A stretch of 64,000 nt of DNA from the NCBI GenBank assembly GCA_938007995.1, contig CALLLW010000023.1:1-64000 (forward strand), read 5' to 3'. Position 1 is the stretch's first letter, and every line of letters starts with the position of its first letter. Below are positions 46,066 to 54,143 of this stretch, piece by piece. The notes under the pieces were generated by a model. It was not told where the DNA came from and made no database searches. It was given only the letters and a program-made list of their open reading frames with translations. A program made the translations under genes and the position numbers. The DNA comes from an uncultured Granulosicoccaceae bacterium. GTDB lineage: Bacteria > Pseudomonadota > Gammaproteobacteria > Granulosicoccales > Granulosicoccaceae.

Positions 46066-47186
46066 GCTCTGCCAGTACTGTTGATGCCGGTTGTTGCAGG
46101 CTTTGTTGTATCTGCCAGTTGTTTAAACAGGCTCTCAAGGAAGTTGTCACTGTTGTTAATATGGACGGTCAGGCCTCGAGACTGCAGCATATTTTTTAGA
46201 TGTGCAGCAGTCAGAGACTCGCCACTGACAAGCCACCGTTTTGTATCTGTTGCCTTGCAAGCGTGGTTAACACCCGGAAGATGTGTAAATATGTGGTCGG
46301 TGGGTGGATTTTGATCTGGCCGGTTGTCGTTGGTGAGGGTAATTTCGAACGCTCTGTTGGTTTGATCTGACAGGGTTGTTAGCGAAGCATCAAATACCTG
46401 CCGTCCGCTATTGATTACCAGCACGCGATTGCAAACTGCGTTTACTTCGCTTAACAGGTGTGAGGAAAAAATCGTTGCCTGCTGTGGTGCGAGGTTCGAT
46501 ACAAGCTGTCTGATTTCCATCAGCTGTACCGGATCAAGCCCGTTGCCCGGCTCGTCAAGAATCAGAATCTTTGGTGAGTGAATTAATGCCTGGGCAATAT
46601 TGACGCGTTGCTGATAGCCGGTGGAGAGGTTGCCGATGATGCGGTTACCAACTTCACCGAGGCCACATCGCTCAACAATACTATTCACGCTTGTGTTGAT
46701 CTGGCGTTTGTTGATTCTGCGCATACGTGCGATGTACCGCAGAAACTCTGTCACACGGAATTCAGGGAACACAGCCGGTGTGTCCGGCGCGTAGCCAATT
46801 TGCATTCGCGTGTCGATCACGTTTGCAAACAGTTCCTGATCACCGATTTGCACTGTGCCGGTTGCAGGCGCCACTGCACCCGACAACACTTTTAACAACG
46901 TAGATTTACCCGCGCCGTTCAAGCCGAGCAGGCCAAGAGTGTCGCCCTGATTAAGCGTGAAAGTGACATCCTGGAGTGCATAGTTTTTACCGTAGCTTAC
47001 CGAGAGGCCGCTGGCCTGCAGTGCAGCTGGTTCTGCACGCGGTGAATCTACGCTGGCGTTTGACGGTGGTACGACCCAGTCAGCGGAGCTTTCTGTCCAA
47101 CCGCCGGGCATTTGTGTTGGTGTCGATGATGCTCGGACCGCAGGTTTCGCCGCGAGCGCATCGTCAGATTCATGATTATTCTTCAC
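46062..47186 (-). CDS. ABC transporter ATPase (GldA/NatA-like) with N-terminal extension
   Basis: 374 residues. Walker A GLNGAGKS (88-95), Q-loop IGYAPDTPAVFPEFRV, signature LSTGYQQRVNIAQAL, Walker B ILILDEPGNGLDPVQ and the H-loop FSSHLLSEV are all intact. About 57 residues of low-complexity Ala/Pro/Ser sequence precede the ABC domain, an unusual extension; a later start cannot be excluded. First gene of the operon. The ATPase should power export or release by the permease and its two periplasmic partners. Confidence 0.9.
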   Translation of the reverse strand: MKNNHESDDALAAKPAVRASSTPTQMPGGWTESSADWVVPPSNASVDSPRAEPAALQASGLSVSYGKNYALQDVTFTLNQGDTLGLLGLNGAGKSTLLKVLSGAVAPATGTVQIGDQELFANVIDTRMQIGYAPDTPAVFPEFRVTEFLRYIARMRRINKRQINTSVNSIVERCGLGEVGNRIIGNLSTGYQQRVNIAQALIHSPKILILDEPGNGLDPVQLMEIRQLVSNLAPQQATIFSSHLLSEVNAVCNRVLVINSGRQVFDASLTTLSDQTNRAFEITLTNDNRPDQNPPTDHIFTHLPGVNHACKATDTKRWLVSGESLTAAHLKNMLQSRGLTVHINNSDNFLESLFKQLADTTKPATTGINSTGRA

Positions 47187-47272
47187 AGCGGGTTTTTCCG
47201 GGGCTGGTTACTATTTTTTATAATGAGCCGGAGCGGCAGCACGGTGGCGTGCCGCGAGAACGTGAAGCTCTG

Positions 47273-47452
47273 ATGCTTTATATAGTAGATGAGCCGGATT
47301 TTTGGGGTGGCAGGCAAGAGGTTGCCTTTCGTTACAGCGTCTTTGTTGAGGGGCTACAGAGCCGTCTGTATTTAGCAATCAGTTGGCGCGATTATCAACC
47401 GGGAGCGAGTTCGATTTGTTTCAAAATAGTGTCAATTAGCCAAATGTACTAA
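47273..47452 (+). CDS. Possible small protein, DUF1488-like pattern
   Basis: 59 codons from ATG 47273, or a few more from GTG 47249. The segment DEPDFWGGRQEVAFRYSVFV followed by LQSRLYLAISWRDY recalls the short DUF1488 pattern (D-xxWxxxRxxVxF ... IS). No strong ribosome-binding site, and the same frame continues as an antisense shadow into the ABC ATPase gene, so it may be non-coding. Confidence 0.3.
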   Translation: MLYIVDEPDFWGGRQEVAFRYSVFVEGLQSRLYLAISWRDYQPGASSICFKIVSISQMY

Positions 47453-47512
47453 TGACTAAACTTGTGGTGTGGCTAGAATATAGTCGCTAGGATTATCGCA
47501 TTAGGCAGTAAT

Positions 47513-47605
47513 ATGAAAAATGGTTCTACGATATTGATCACCTGTATGACGCTTGGCTTGCTTACAATCTACCTCGCCCGGACATTCGGCGCTCTCGGCG
47601 GGTAA
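47513..47605 (+). CDS. Possible 30-residue membrane peptide
   Basis: MKNGSTILITCMTLGLLTIYL followed by ARTFGALGG and a stop. Basic N-terminus, one hydrophobic helix, Gly-rich end. AGGCAG lies six bases before the ATG. It sits alone in the ABC-rpmG gap and has no partner gene. Could be real or chance. Confidence 0.35.
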   Translation: MKNGSTILITCMTLGLLTIYLARTFGALGG

Positions 47606-47610
47606 CCCAC

Positions 47611-47640
47611 AGAACTAGAGAACCAGAGAACCAGAGAACG
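47611..47640. repeat. 8-bp tandem repeat AGAACCAG
   Basis: Copies AGAACTAG, AGAACCAG, AGAACCAG and partial AGAACG in a row, directly after the small frame. Confidence 0.85.
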
Positions 47641-47678
47641 GTTCCAACACGGTTGCTGTTAGTCGCGATTGGAGGCAC

Positions 47679-47700
47679 AAAAAAGCCCGGCGAACCGGGC
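47679..47700 (-). terminator. Intrinsic terminator of rpmB-rpmG
   Basis: On the minus strand: GCCCGG, loop TTCG, CCGGGC, then six Ts. It lies about 30 bases after the rpmG stop codon. Confidence 0.88.
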
Positions 47701-47728
47701 TTTCTGGAAGTGAGCTTTGAACGCTGCA

Positions 47729-47884
47729 CTACTTGATTTTTGCTTCTTTATACATCACGTGTTTGCGAACCACCGGATCGAACTTTTTAATTTCCATTTT
47801 CTCGGTCATGGTGCGCTTGTTCTTGGTGGTCGTGTAGAAGTGACCGGTGCCAGCGCTTGATACCAGCTTGATTTTATCTCTCAT
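47729..47884 (-). CDS. rpmG: 50S ribosomal protein L33
   Basis: 51 codons: [20 protein letters not shown], then [20 protein letters not shown] and [11 protein letters not shown]. This is the zinc-free (C-minus) form without CxxC pairs, typical of gammaproteobacteria. It is downstream of rpmB in the conserved rpmB-rpmG pair. Confidence 0.96.
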   Translation of the reverse strand: MRDKIKLVSSAGTGHFYTTTKNKRTMTEKMEIKKFDPVVRKHVMYKEAKIK

Positions 47885-47962
47885 TGTCTCAGCTCCTGTT
47901 GCCTTGTTGGGCTATGCAGAATTTCTGCCCGTAGCGTTGTGGTAAGTATCAGACGCTTTGAT

Positions 47963-48199
47963 TTAGAATTTTTCGCCGCGGCTGCGCAATTCAGCCAGCA
48001 CGCTGTCGATGCCTTTCTTGTCAATGATGCGCATTCCTTTTGACGAGACACGCAGCTTGACGAAGCGTTTTTCCGCCTCTACCCAGAACTTGTGGGTGTG
48101 CAGATTGGGCAGAAACCGTCTTCGGGTTCTGTTTTTGGCGTGAGAGACATTGTTGCCGCTCATTGGGCGTTTGCCGGTCACCTGGCATATTCGAGACAT
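47963..48199 (-). CDS. rpmB: 50S ribosomal protein L28
   Basis: 78 residues, [20 protein letters not shown], then [14 protein letters not shown] and [11 protein letters not shown]. Full length, usual composition. Confidence 0.98.
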   Translation of the reverse strand: MSRICQVTGKRPMSGNNVSHAKNRTRRRFLPNLHTHKFWVEAEKRFVKLRVSSKGMRIIDKKGIDSVLAELRSRGEKF

Positions 48200-48356
48200 G
48201 TGCTTAGCTCCGCGCTAGCTTTTTATTACACAGAACCGCCAAGTATATTAATAATCGCGGTTATTGCCAATACTATTTCACTGTGATGGTCAATTTTCGG
48301 CCTTTTTCATGTCAGACTGACCAGTGACCCGCCGTTTTAGAGCTCAACACCGACCG

Positions 48357-49106
48357 ATGAAGCTGACAAAACCGCTCGACCCGGCAGCGATAAAGACCGC
48401 GTTTGCCGCAAGCGGGCTGAATCTCTGTAAGATTTTCGCGCTGCAGGACCTCGCAGAAACAATGCCGGATCTGCCGGTTTCTCACAGCCATTTGATACTA
48501 ATCGGCAATACCGACAAGGAATTGTGGTCTTTGATGCCTGATCGCTTCTTCGGCAGGCCCGATCCAGTGGATGAATACTCTGTCGACTGTGTCAGTCAGG
48601 TGCTGGGGGCGCACGCGTCAGGTGATGACTGGCAGGTGCTGTTTCCGTTGAATGTGAGCGCTGCTCTGGTGGAAACAGAGACACCGACCTCTGTTCCGCT
48701 GCAGCAGTTAGGCGTTCTGGCTGGGTGGCATCAGGCTTCACCGCTGGGTATTGGCATCAACGCGGAGCACGGTTTGTGGTTTGCCTACCGTGCGGTGATT
48801 TTGATCAATGCTGAATTTTCCGGCAGTGACAAAGTTGCGGCTGCTGTGGAGTCGCCCTGTCTGCGGTGTGAGTCTGCTCCCTGTTTGTCAGCTTGCCCGG
48901 CCGGGGCGCTCAGGCTTGGTGAAAATCCTGATCTGACCGCTTGCGTTACTCACCGCGCAGCCGAGGGATCTTCCTGCCAGAGTACTTGTCTGGCCAGGCT
49001 GGCATGTCCGCTTGGGCATCGTTATCGATATTCAACGGAACAAACCAGCTACTACTATCAACGCTCGCTTGACTCGGTTAAGCGCTGGGTAGATAGAAAA
49101 GGATAA
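48357..49106 (+). CDS. Uncharacterised protein with two putative 4Fe-4S sites
   Basis: 249 residues from ATG 48357 (MKLTKPLDPAAI); a GTG at 48324 is also in frame. The N-terminal two thirds resemble the cobalamin-binding-like half of QueG/MMACHC-like proteins only loosely. The C-terminal part has CLRCESAPCLSACPAGAL (C-x2-C-x4-C-x3-CP) and a second set, C-x11-C-x3-C-x5-CP, ending ACPLGH. Both fit 4Fe-4S binding and recall epoxyqueuosine reductase, but the protein is shorter (QueG is about 350-380). Function unknown. It lies upstream of folB. Confidence 0.7.
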   Translation: MKLTKPLDPAAIKTAFAASGLNLCKIFALQDLAETMPDLPVSHSHLILIGNTDKELWSLMPDRFFGRPDPVDEYSVDCVSQVLGAHASGDDWQVLFPLNVSAALVETETPTSVPLQQLGVLAGWHQASPLGIGINAEHGLWFAYRAVILINAEFSGSDKVAAAVESPCLRCESAPCLSACPAGALRLGENPDLTACVTHRAAEGSSCQSTCLARLACPLGHRYRYSTEQTSYYYQRSLDSVKRWVDRKG

Positions 49107-49185
49107 ATAGAAGCGGGCGAATAAAAATAGTGAGTCAGCTGCACAACTGCTAATGTAGCGCCGGTTAGCAACATCTGAGCGTAAA

Positions 49186-49551
49186 ATGGATAAGGTTTTT
49201 ATCAAGGCACTACACACTAAACCGGTCATTGGTATTTATGACTGGGAGCGTGAAATCAGGCAGGATGTTTTTATTGATCTGACCATGGCCACTGACATCA
49301 CTCAAGCGGCTGCCACCGATGATATTCAATACGCACTTAACTACAAAAGCATCTGTGACCGGATAGTAGAGTTTTCCAACGCCAGCAGCTTCGGTCTGAT
49401 TGAATCGCTGGCGGAAAGTATCTCGCAAATAGTGCAGAAAGAGTTTGGTGTGCAATGGGTCAGGGTCTCTGTGCACAAGCCAGGGGCTATAGATGCAGCT
49501 GAAGATCTGGGTGTAACGATTGAACGTGGTCAAATGAACGCTGATGGCTGA
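49186..49551 (+). CDS. folB: Dihydroneopterin aldolase FolB
   Basis: Folate synthesis: cleaves 7,8-dihydroneopterin. 121 residues with MDKVFIKALHTKPVIGIYDWE at the start, ALNYKSICDRI, the conserved Glu in LIESLAE, and the catalytic Lys region VSVHKPGAI. The stop codon is overlapped by the start of the next gene by eight bases. Confidence 0.95.
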   Translation: MDKVFIKALHTKPVIGIYDWEREIRQDVFIDLTMATDITQAAATDDIQYALNYKSICDRIVEFSNASSFGLIESLAESISQIVQKEFGVQWVRVSVHKPGAIDAAEDLGVTIERGQMNADG

Positions 49552-50719
49552 AGTCGAACTGCCACCGCTCACAACGTCACAGCAGCAAGTCAGTGATCAC
49601 TTTTTTGAGTTGATTCGAAACTCAATAGCAGATAACGGCGCTATGCCTTTCAGCGAGTACATGCAGCGTAGTTTGTATGAGCCGGGCCTTGGGTACTACG
49701 TGAACGGCTTCAGTAAGCTTGGCAAACATGGTGACTTTATCACCGCACCGGAAATATCTGATCACTTTGCCGCATGTATTGCCAGGCAGTGGATACAGGT
49801 ATTTGAATCAACCGGTACGGCGACTATTCTTGAGTTTGGTGGTGGCAGCGGCAGGCTGGCTTGCGATGTACTGAAGCAACTGGCGCAACAGGATTGCCTG
49901 CCGCAGACCTATCAGATTCTCGAAATCAGCCCGGATTTGCAACACGCGCAACGCCAGTTACTCAGCAGTGAGTTACCGGCAGATATCTTTGCATGTGTTG
50001 ACTGGCTAAGCTGCCTGCCTGCAGAAATCAATGGTCTCGTGTTAGCCAATGAAGTGCTCGACGCATTCGCTGTAGAACGATTCAAGATCATTGAAAACCG
50101 GCCATGCAGAATGATGGTCGGGCTTAGCGATAAAGGGTTCAATCTTCACACGCAGCCTGATGCAGATGTGGAGGCAAAAGTAGCAGCAATCGAAGCGGAT
50201 AGCGGTACCGCATTTCCGGAAGATTATGAGTCAGAGTATTGTGAGCTTCTGGCGCCATGGTTGCAGTCGCTGGCTGAACGCATGGTTACGGGTGCTGTAG
50301 TAATATGCGACTACGGTGCTGACCGGCGACAATATTATTCATTAAAAAAACCCACTGGCACACTTCGCTGTTTCTTCAGGCACCGGCTTCACGATGATCC
50401 GTTTGTTCGTGCACCGGTACAGGATATCACTGCAGATGTAGATTTTACTGCTGTCGCAGAAGCTGCCACCGATGCCGGCCTGGAGCTACAGGGATATGCA
50501 CCGTTAAGTGAATTTATGTTGTCACTCGGTGCGCTTGAGCATCACCAGCAGATGCTGCAGGGATTGGATGAGAAACAACAGATTGCCGCTACCGGCCAAT
50601 TAAAAAGAGTCATTATGTCGCAGGAGATGGGTGACCGGTTTATGGTCATTGGATTTTCCAGAGGCATAAAAATGCCTCTGCAAGGGTTCTCACGCGCTGA
50701 CTGGTCGCGTTTACTTTAA
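49544..50719 (+). CDS. MidA-family SAM-dependent methyltransferase
   Basis: 391 residues of the MidA/NDUFAF7 (PF02636) family: MPFSEYMQRSLYEPGLGYY, DFITAPEISDHFA, the SAM site ILEFGGGSGRLACDVL, EISPDLQHAQRQLL, and VLANEVLDAFAVERF. Eukaryotic relatives methylate an Arg of a complex I subunit; the bacterial substrate is not established. It is translationally coupled to folB. Confidence 0.9.
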   Translation: MAEVELPPLTTSQQQVSDHFFELIRNSIADNGAMPFSEYMQRSLYEPGLGYYVNGFSKLGKHGDFITAPEISDHFAACIARQWIQVFESTGTATILEFGGGSGRLACDVLKQLAQQDCLPQTYQILEISPDLQHAQRQLLSSELPADIFACVDWLSCLPAEINGLVLANEVLDAFAVERFKIIENRPCRMMVGLSDKGFNLHTQPDADVEAKVAAIEADSGTAFPEDYESEYCELLAPWLQSLAERMVTGAVVICDYGADRRQYYSLKKPTGTLRCFFRHRLHDDPFVRAPVQDITADVDFTAVAEAATDAGLELQGYAPLSEFMLSLGALEHHQQMLQGLDEKQQIAATGQLKRVIMSQEMGDRFMVIGFSRGIKMPLQGFSRADWSRLL

Positions 50720-50739
50720 TGGCTTAATACTTTGGCCGC

Positions 50740-51150
50740 TTAAGATTTTGGAACTTCGACTGTAACGGTTTCTTCGTTGTCGCCGTGTACGGAGTCTGAT
50801 GCCACGATAGTGACTGTTTTTACAGAGTCAGGAATTGCCACACGCAAACTCCGGGTAAACGGTTGTTCGTTAACATGCGGGTGTAGTAGTTCCCGTGAGC
50901 CAAGTAAGTTGCCTTGCTCGTCCAGTACGTCCCAACGATTTGCATAGTGATCCCAGCCGGTATCAGCGTGCAGGAGGGTTACACTAACCTGGTAGTTACC
51001 ATCGCCGAGGGCAGTGATTTTTACATCTGTGATGGCAGCGTCACCAGCTTGTGTGTAAGAAGTGGTCAGCAGCGTGCAGAGCAATACGAGTGTTTTGCAC
51101 ACCTGGCAGAAGACGGGTTTGCTTACTAGTATCTGTGGTATTTTAAGCAT
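50740..51150 (-). CDS. Small exported beta-rich protein, unknown
   Basis: 136 residues with an N-terminal export signal ending TQAGD (hydrophobic VCKTLVLLCTLLTTSYTQA). The mature part looks like one Ig/FN3-like domain: YQVSVTLLHADTGWDHYANR, then LGSRELLHPHVNEQPFTRSL and VTIVASDSVHG. The GWDHYA and HPHxxEQPFTRSL patterns look strongly conserved, so it is a real family, but I know no function. It is convergent with the methyltransferase gene. Confidence 0.75.
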   Translation of the reverse strand: MLKIPQILVSKPVFCQVCKTLVLLCTLLTTSYTQAGDAAITDVKITALGDGNYQVSVTLLHADTGWDHYANRWDVLDEQGNLLGSRELLHPHVNEQPFTRSLRVAIPDSVKTVTIVASDSVHGDNEETVTVEVPKS

Positions 51151-51234
51151 CTAACTTTTCCTGAAAATTTGTGCCGGAATTTTATTATCTGGCACACAGC
51201 GCTGTATCAACGACTAAATTATGAGACAACTACA

Positions 51235-51579
51235 GTGAGTAAATCCAGCACTTTGCAAAATCAAGCTGCTGAACCGAGGTCTGTATCACCGGTCTGGCAG
51301 TTTGTCTGCTTGTTGGCACCGGTGGTGATGACTGGATTTTATCTGGTTTACGCACTGGTAGGCCTGGTCATTGAGGGCTCAGATAAAATCAAATGGAGCG
51401 ATGAAGCGCTGCAGGTTGGTAAGCTCAGTACATTGATCATCGTGACTTTGAATCTGCTGGTCATGGCCTACGCTTTTTTTAACCGCTTGAAACTCACGCA
51501 TTTGCTGTGGATATCGCCAATTGTGCACATTGCAATTGCATTGGCACTGACACTGATGATAGCCGTTCTGCTGAACTGA
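51235..51579 (+). CDS. Small membrane protein, unknown
   Basis: 114 residues from GTG 51235; the frame extends to a TTG at 51169. Three hydrophobic helices: WQFVCLLAPVVMTGFYLVYALV, LIIVTLNLLVMAYAF and IVHIAIALALTLMIAVLL. No family recognised. It is divergent from the exported beta-rich protein. Confidence 0.6.
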   Translation: MSKSSTLQNQAAEPRSVSPVWQFVCLLAPVVMTGFYLVYALVGLVIEGSDKIKWSDEALQVGKLSTLIIVTLNLLVMAYAFFNRLKLTHLLWISPIVHIAIALALTLMIAVLLN

Positions 51580-51668
51580 GCATGGCTTCTGTTAACTCTG
51601 TTTTGAACTGTTGTTTAGCGGTCCGGTCGTATTACAATTGTCAAGGCAAGTGTTATCCGCGTTAAACC

Positions 51669-52079
51669 GTGACCAACAGTAATGCATTGTCAGAACTTCG
51701 CTTATGGAGTTGGTGGTTTGCTATCGGGCTGCTGCTAACGATGCTGGTGGTGTATCTGTCACTCGCCAATATTGATCTGCCGCAGGTGCCATCGGGCATT
51801 GGCGACAAGGTCAACCATATGATCGCCTATGGTGTTTTGTATGGCTGGTTCGGCCAATTATTCAGCAACCGACCAAATCGTCTGATAATTGCTGTCAGTC
51901 TTGTGCTACTCGGCTTGTTGATGGAGCTTATGCAGGGACAGACCGAGCATCGCTTTTTCGATCTCAAGGATGCTGTTGCAAACACACTGGGTGTGTTGTT
52001 GGGCTGGCTGGCGGTTAACCTGGGTGCAGACAAACTGTTGTTGCGGTTTGAAAATCTGTTTTACAACTCAGCACAGTGA
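51669..52079 (+). CDS. VanZ-like family protein
   Basis: 136 residues, four membrane helices, with the VanZ-like core DKVNHMIAYGVLYGWFGQLF, LLGLLMELMQGQTEHRFFDL and KDAVANTLGVLLGWLA. Conserved His/Tyr, Glu and Asp-Asn residues are present. GTG start. Function in Gram-negatives is unknown. Confidence 0.82.
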   Translation: MTNSNALSELRLWSWWFAIGLLLTMLVVYLSLANIDLPQVPSGIGDKVNHMIAYGVLYGWFGQLFSNRPNRLIIAVSLVLLGLLMELMQGQTEHRFFDLKDAVANTLGVLLGWLAVNLGADKLLLRFENLFYNSAQ

Positions 52080-52153
52080 GCACTAGTCTGTGAATGGCTT
52101 TACATACTCAATATATCTCTGTTTAACCAGTTGAAACAGACCGGGAGGTTTTG

Positions 52154-53263
52154 ATGAAATTTCTTAGTGTATCGGCAGCAGTGATCGGATTGCTGTTGTC
52201 TGCTGGCGCTTTTTCGCAGGTGTTAAAAAATTCTGCGGAGTGGCCAAACACTGATTTCAGTAACAGCTCGGTAGATCACAGTGAAATACTATCTGGCGGA
52301 CCACCGAAAGACGGTATCCCTGCCATAGACAATCCGGAGTTTGTTAACAACGCTGAAGCATCGGAATGGTTAAAAGATAAGGAGCCGGTAATCGCTCTTG
52401 ATATCAACGGTACGGCACGAGCTTATCCGCTGCAGATATTAATGTGGCATGAAATTGTTAACGATGAGTTTGCAGACAAAGCAGTTTCGGTGACATTCTG
52501 CCCTTTATGCAATGCCTCTATTGTTTTTGATCGTGATCTGGGTGGTGTGCGTTATGATTTTGGTACCACCGGACGATTGCGTCGCAGTGACATGGTTATG
52601 TACGACCGTCAAACAGAATCATGGTGGCAACAGTTTACCGGTGAAGCAATCATTGGTGAGCTTAACGGCACAGTGTTGAATCAGATTCCATCGAAAATAG
52701 TAGCGTTTGAATCTTTCAGGAAACAGTTCCCTGACGGGCAGGTGTTATCAAAAGATACCGGGTTCAACAGACAATATGGCCGCAACCCGTATGCAGGCTA
52801 CGACGATATCAACTCTTCGCCGTTTCTGTTTCGCGGCAAGCTTGATAAGCGACTCAAGCCAATGGAGCGGGTGCTTAGTATGCGTTCCAATGATCAGACC
52901 ATGTTGTTCGATTTAACTTCGTTGAAAACCAGACCGGTTGTTAATTCCGAATTTGGTGATACGTCGTTTGTTATCTTCGCGTTTGAAGACATGAACTCTG
53001 CGCTCGATAAGCGAGACATCAGCTCATCGCGGCTGATACCCTCTGCGGCGGTATACGACTCAACTGTTGATGGACAACAGTTAAACTTCGAGATCAACGA
53101 TGGCATTGTTACGGATAGCGAAACCGGTAGTCAGTGGAATATTTTCGGCATAGCCGAGAAAGGTGAGCTTGCCGGCACAAAGCTACAGCAACTGGATCAT
53201 GGCGTGCACTTCGCCTTTGCCTGGTTGGCCTTTGATCCCGACGCGCAGATTTTTAAACACTAA
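52154..53263 (+). CDS. DUF3179-domain exported protein
   Basis: 369 residues from ATG 52154, five bases after GGGAGG. Signal peptide of about 20 residues (MKFLSVSAAVIGLLLSAGAF). DUF3179 signatures: GGPPKDGIPAIDNPEF, DINGTARAYPLQILMWHEIV, VTFCPLCNASIVFDR and WWQQFTGEAIIGEL. The FCPLCNA Cys pair and nearby His suggest a metal or redox site. Function unknown. Confidence 0.9.
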   Translation: MKFLSVSAAVIGLLLSAGAFSQVLKNSAEWPNTDFSNSSVDHSEILSGGPPKDGIPAIDNPEFVNNAEASEWLKDKEPVIALDINGTARAYPLQILMWHEIVNDEFADKAVSVTFCPLCNASIVFDRDLGGVRYDFGTTGRLRRSDMVMYDRQTESWWQQFTGEAIIGELNGTVLNQIPSKIVAFESFRKQFPDGQVLSKDTGFNRQYGRNPYAGYDDINSSPFLFRGKLDKRLKPMERVLSMRSNDQTMLFDLTSLKTRPVVNSEFGDTSFVIFAFEDMNSALDKRDISSSRLIPSAAVYDSTVDGQQLNFEINDGIVTDSETGSQWNIFGIAEKGELAGTKLQQLDHGVHFAFAWLAFDPDAQIFKH

Positions 53264-53387
53264 CCCTTAAGATCCCGCCCGGACTCTGCACTGGACTTGT
53301 TGCAAAAGACTGTGCTGGCGGGAATCATCAATTGGCGATTTACAGGGTTGATCCACAGGGCTTACTCACAAGGTTCACTCAGGGCAA

Positions 53388-54062
53388 TTGTATAAGCCTG
53401 CCAGGGGGATTGCATTTTTCTCCGTGACCGGTATAACTGAGAGTATCGAATCTCGGGTTTTCACTGTGTACGATTTATCGCAACAGGTACTCCGGACAGA
53501 TGCTGCGGGGATGCCACTGGAGTGGATTAACTACCAGGATGCAGTGCGCTTTTACCATGCTGGTCGGGTAGCGTACTTTCTTGGCAGTCCTGTATACACG
53601 CTGCGCGGTGGTGTGAACTACCGAACCGGTCTGCGCAGCAAGATAGAAGTCAACGCGATTGTTGCAACGCACGGCACCAACAAAACTCTCACTCACGCCT
53701 ATATACCGCCACTCAGCAACCGAACCCTGTTCAAGCGTGACGGCCGGGTGTGTCTGTATTGTGGTCAGCACTTCATGGCGTCAATGTTGTCACGCGATCA
53801 CGTCACTCCGCTTTCTCAGGGTGGTGCTGATTCATGGAAAAATGTTGTGACTGCATGTAAGCGATGCAACAACCATAAGGCAGGCAGAACGCCGGAACAG
53901 GCGGGCATGGCGCTGCTTGCTATCCCTTTTCAGCCAACACATGCTGAGTATATTTATTTGAAAGGCAAGCGAGTGCTTGCTGATCAAATGGATTTCCTGC
54001 GTTCTCATTTTCCGCGTAAGAGTCCGCTGCGCCATCGCGAAGATACACGCCCACCGGGTTGA
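53388..54062 (+). CDS. HNH endonuclease family protein
   Basis: 224 residues if read from TTG 53388; a GTG at 53424 and later starts are possible, since homology looks strongest from VYDLSQQVLRTDAAGMPLEW on. The HNH core is FKRDGRVCLYCGQ, LSRDHVTPLSQGGADSWKN and VVTACKRCNNHKAGRTPEQ, with two CxxC pairs holding a structural zinc and the DHV/N/H catalytic residues. This is the chromosomal stand-alone HNH family common in proteobacteria, with no sign of a phage context here. Role unknown. Confidence 0.85.
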   Translation: MYKPARGIAFFSVTGITESIESRVFTVYDLSQQVLRTDAAGMPLEWINYQDAVRFYHAGRVAYFLGSPVYTLRGGVNYRTGLRSKIEVNAIVATHGTNKTLTHAYIPPLSNRTLFKRDGRVCLYCGQHFMASMLSRDHVTPLSQGGADSWKNVVTACKRCNNHKAGRTPEQAGMALLAIPFQPTHAEYIYLKGKRVLADQMDFLRSHFPRKSPLRHREDTRPPG

Positions 54063-54143
54063 TTGCGGTATTCCACAGCGCCGCTTTGCGATGTGTGCTT
54101 TCCAACCTTACTTGCTGCAACGCGATTTGACTGTAATGCGCAG

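Noticed and set aside
46976-47272. N-terminal part of a 158-codon plus-strand frame
   Set aside because: It is antisense to the conserved ABC ATPase gene and shows no family features; only the part beyond that gene was kept as a weak candidate.
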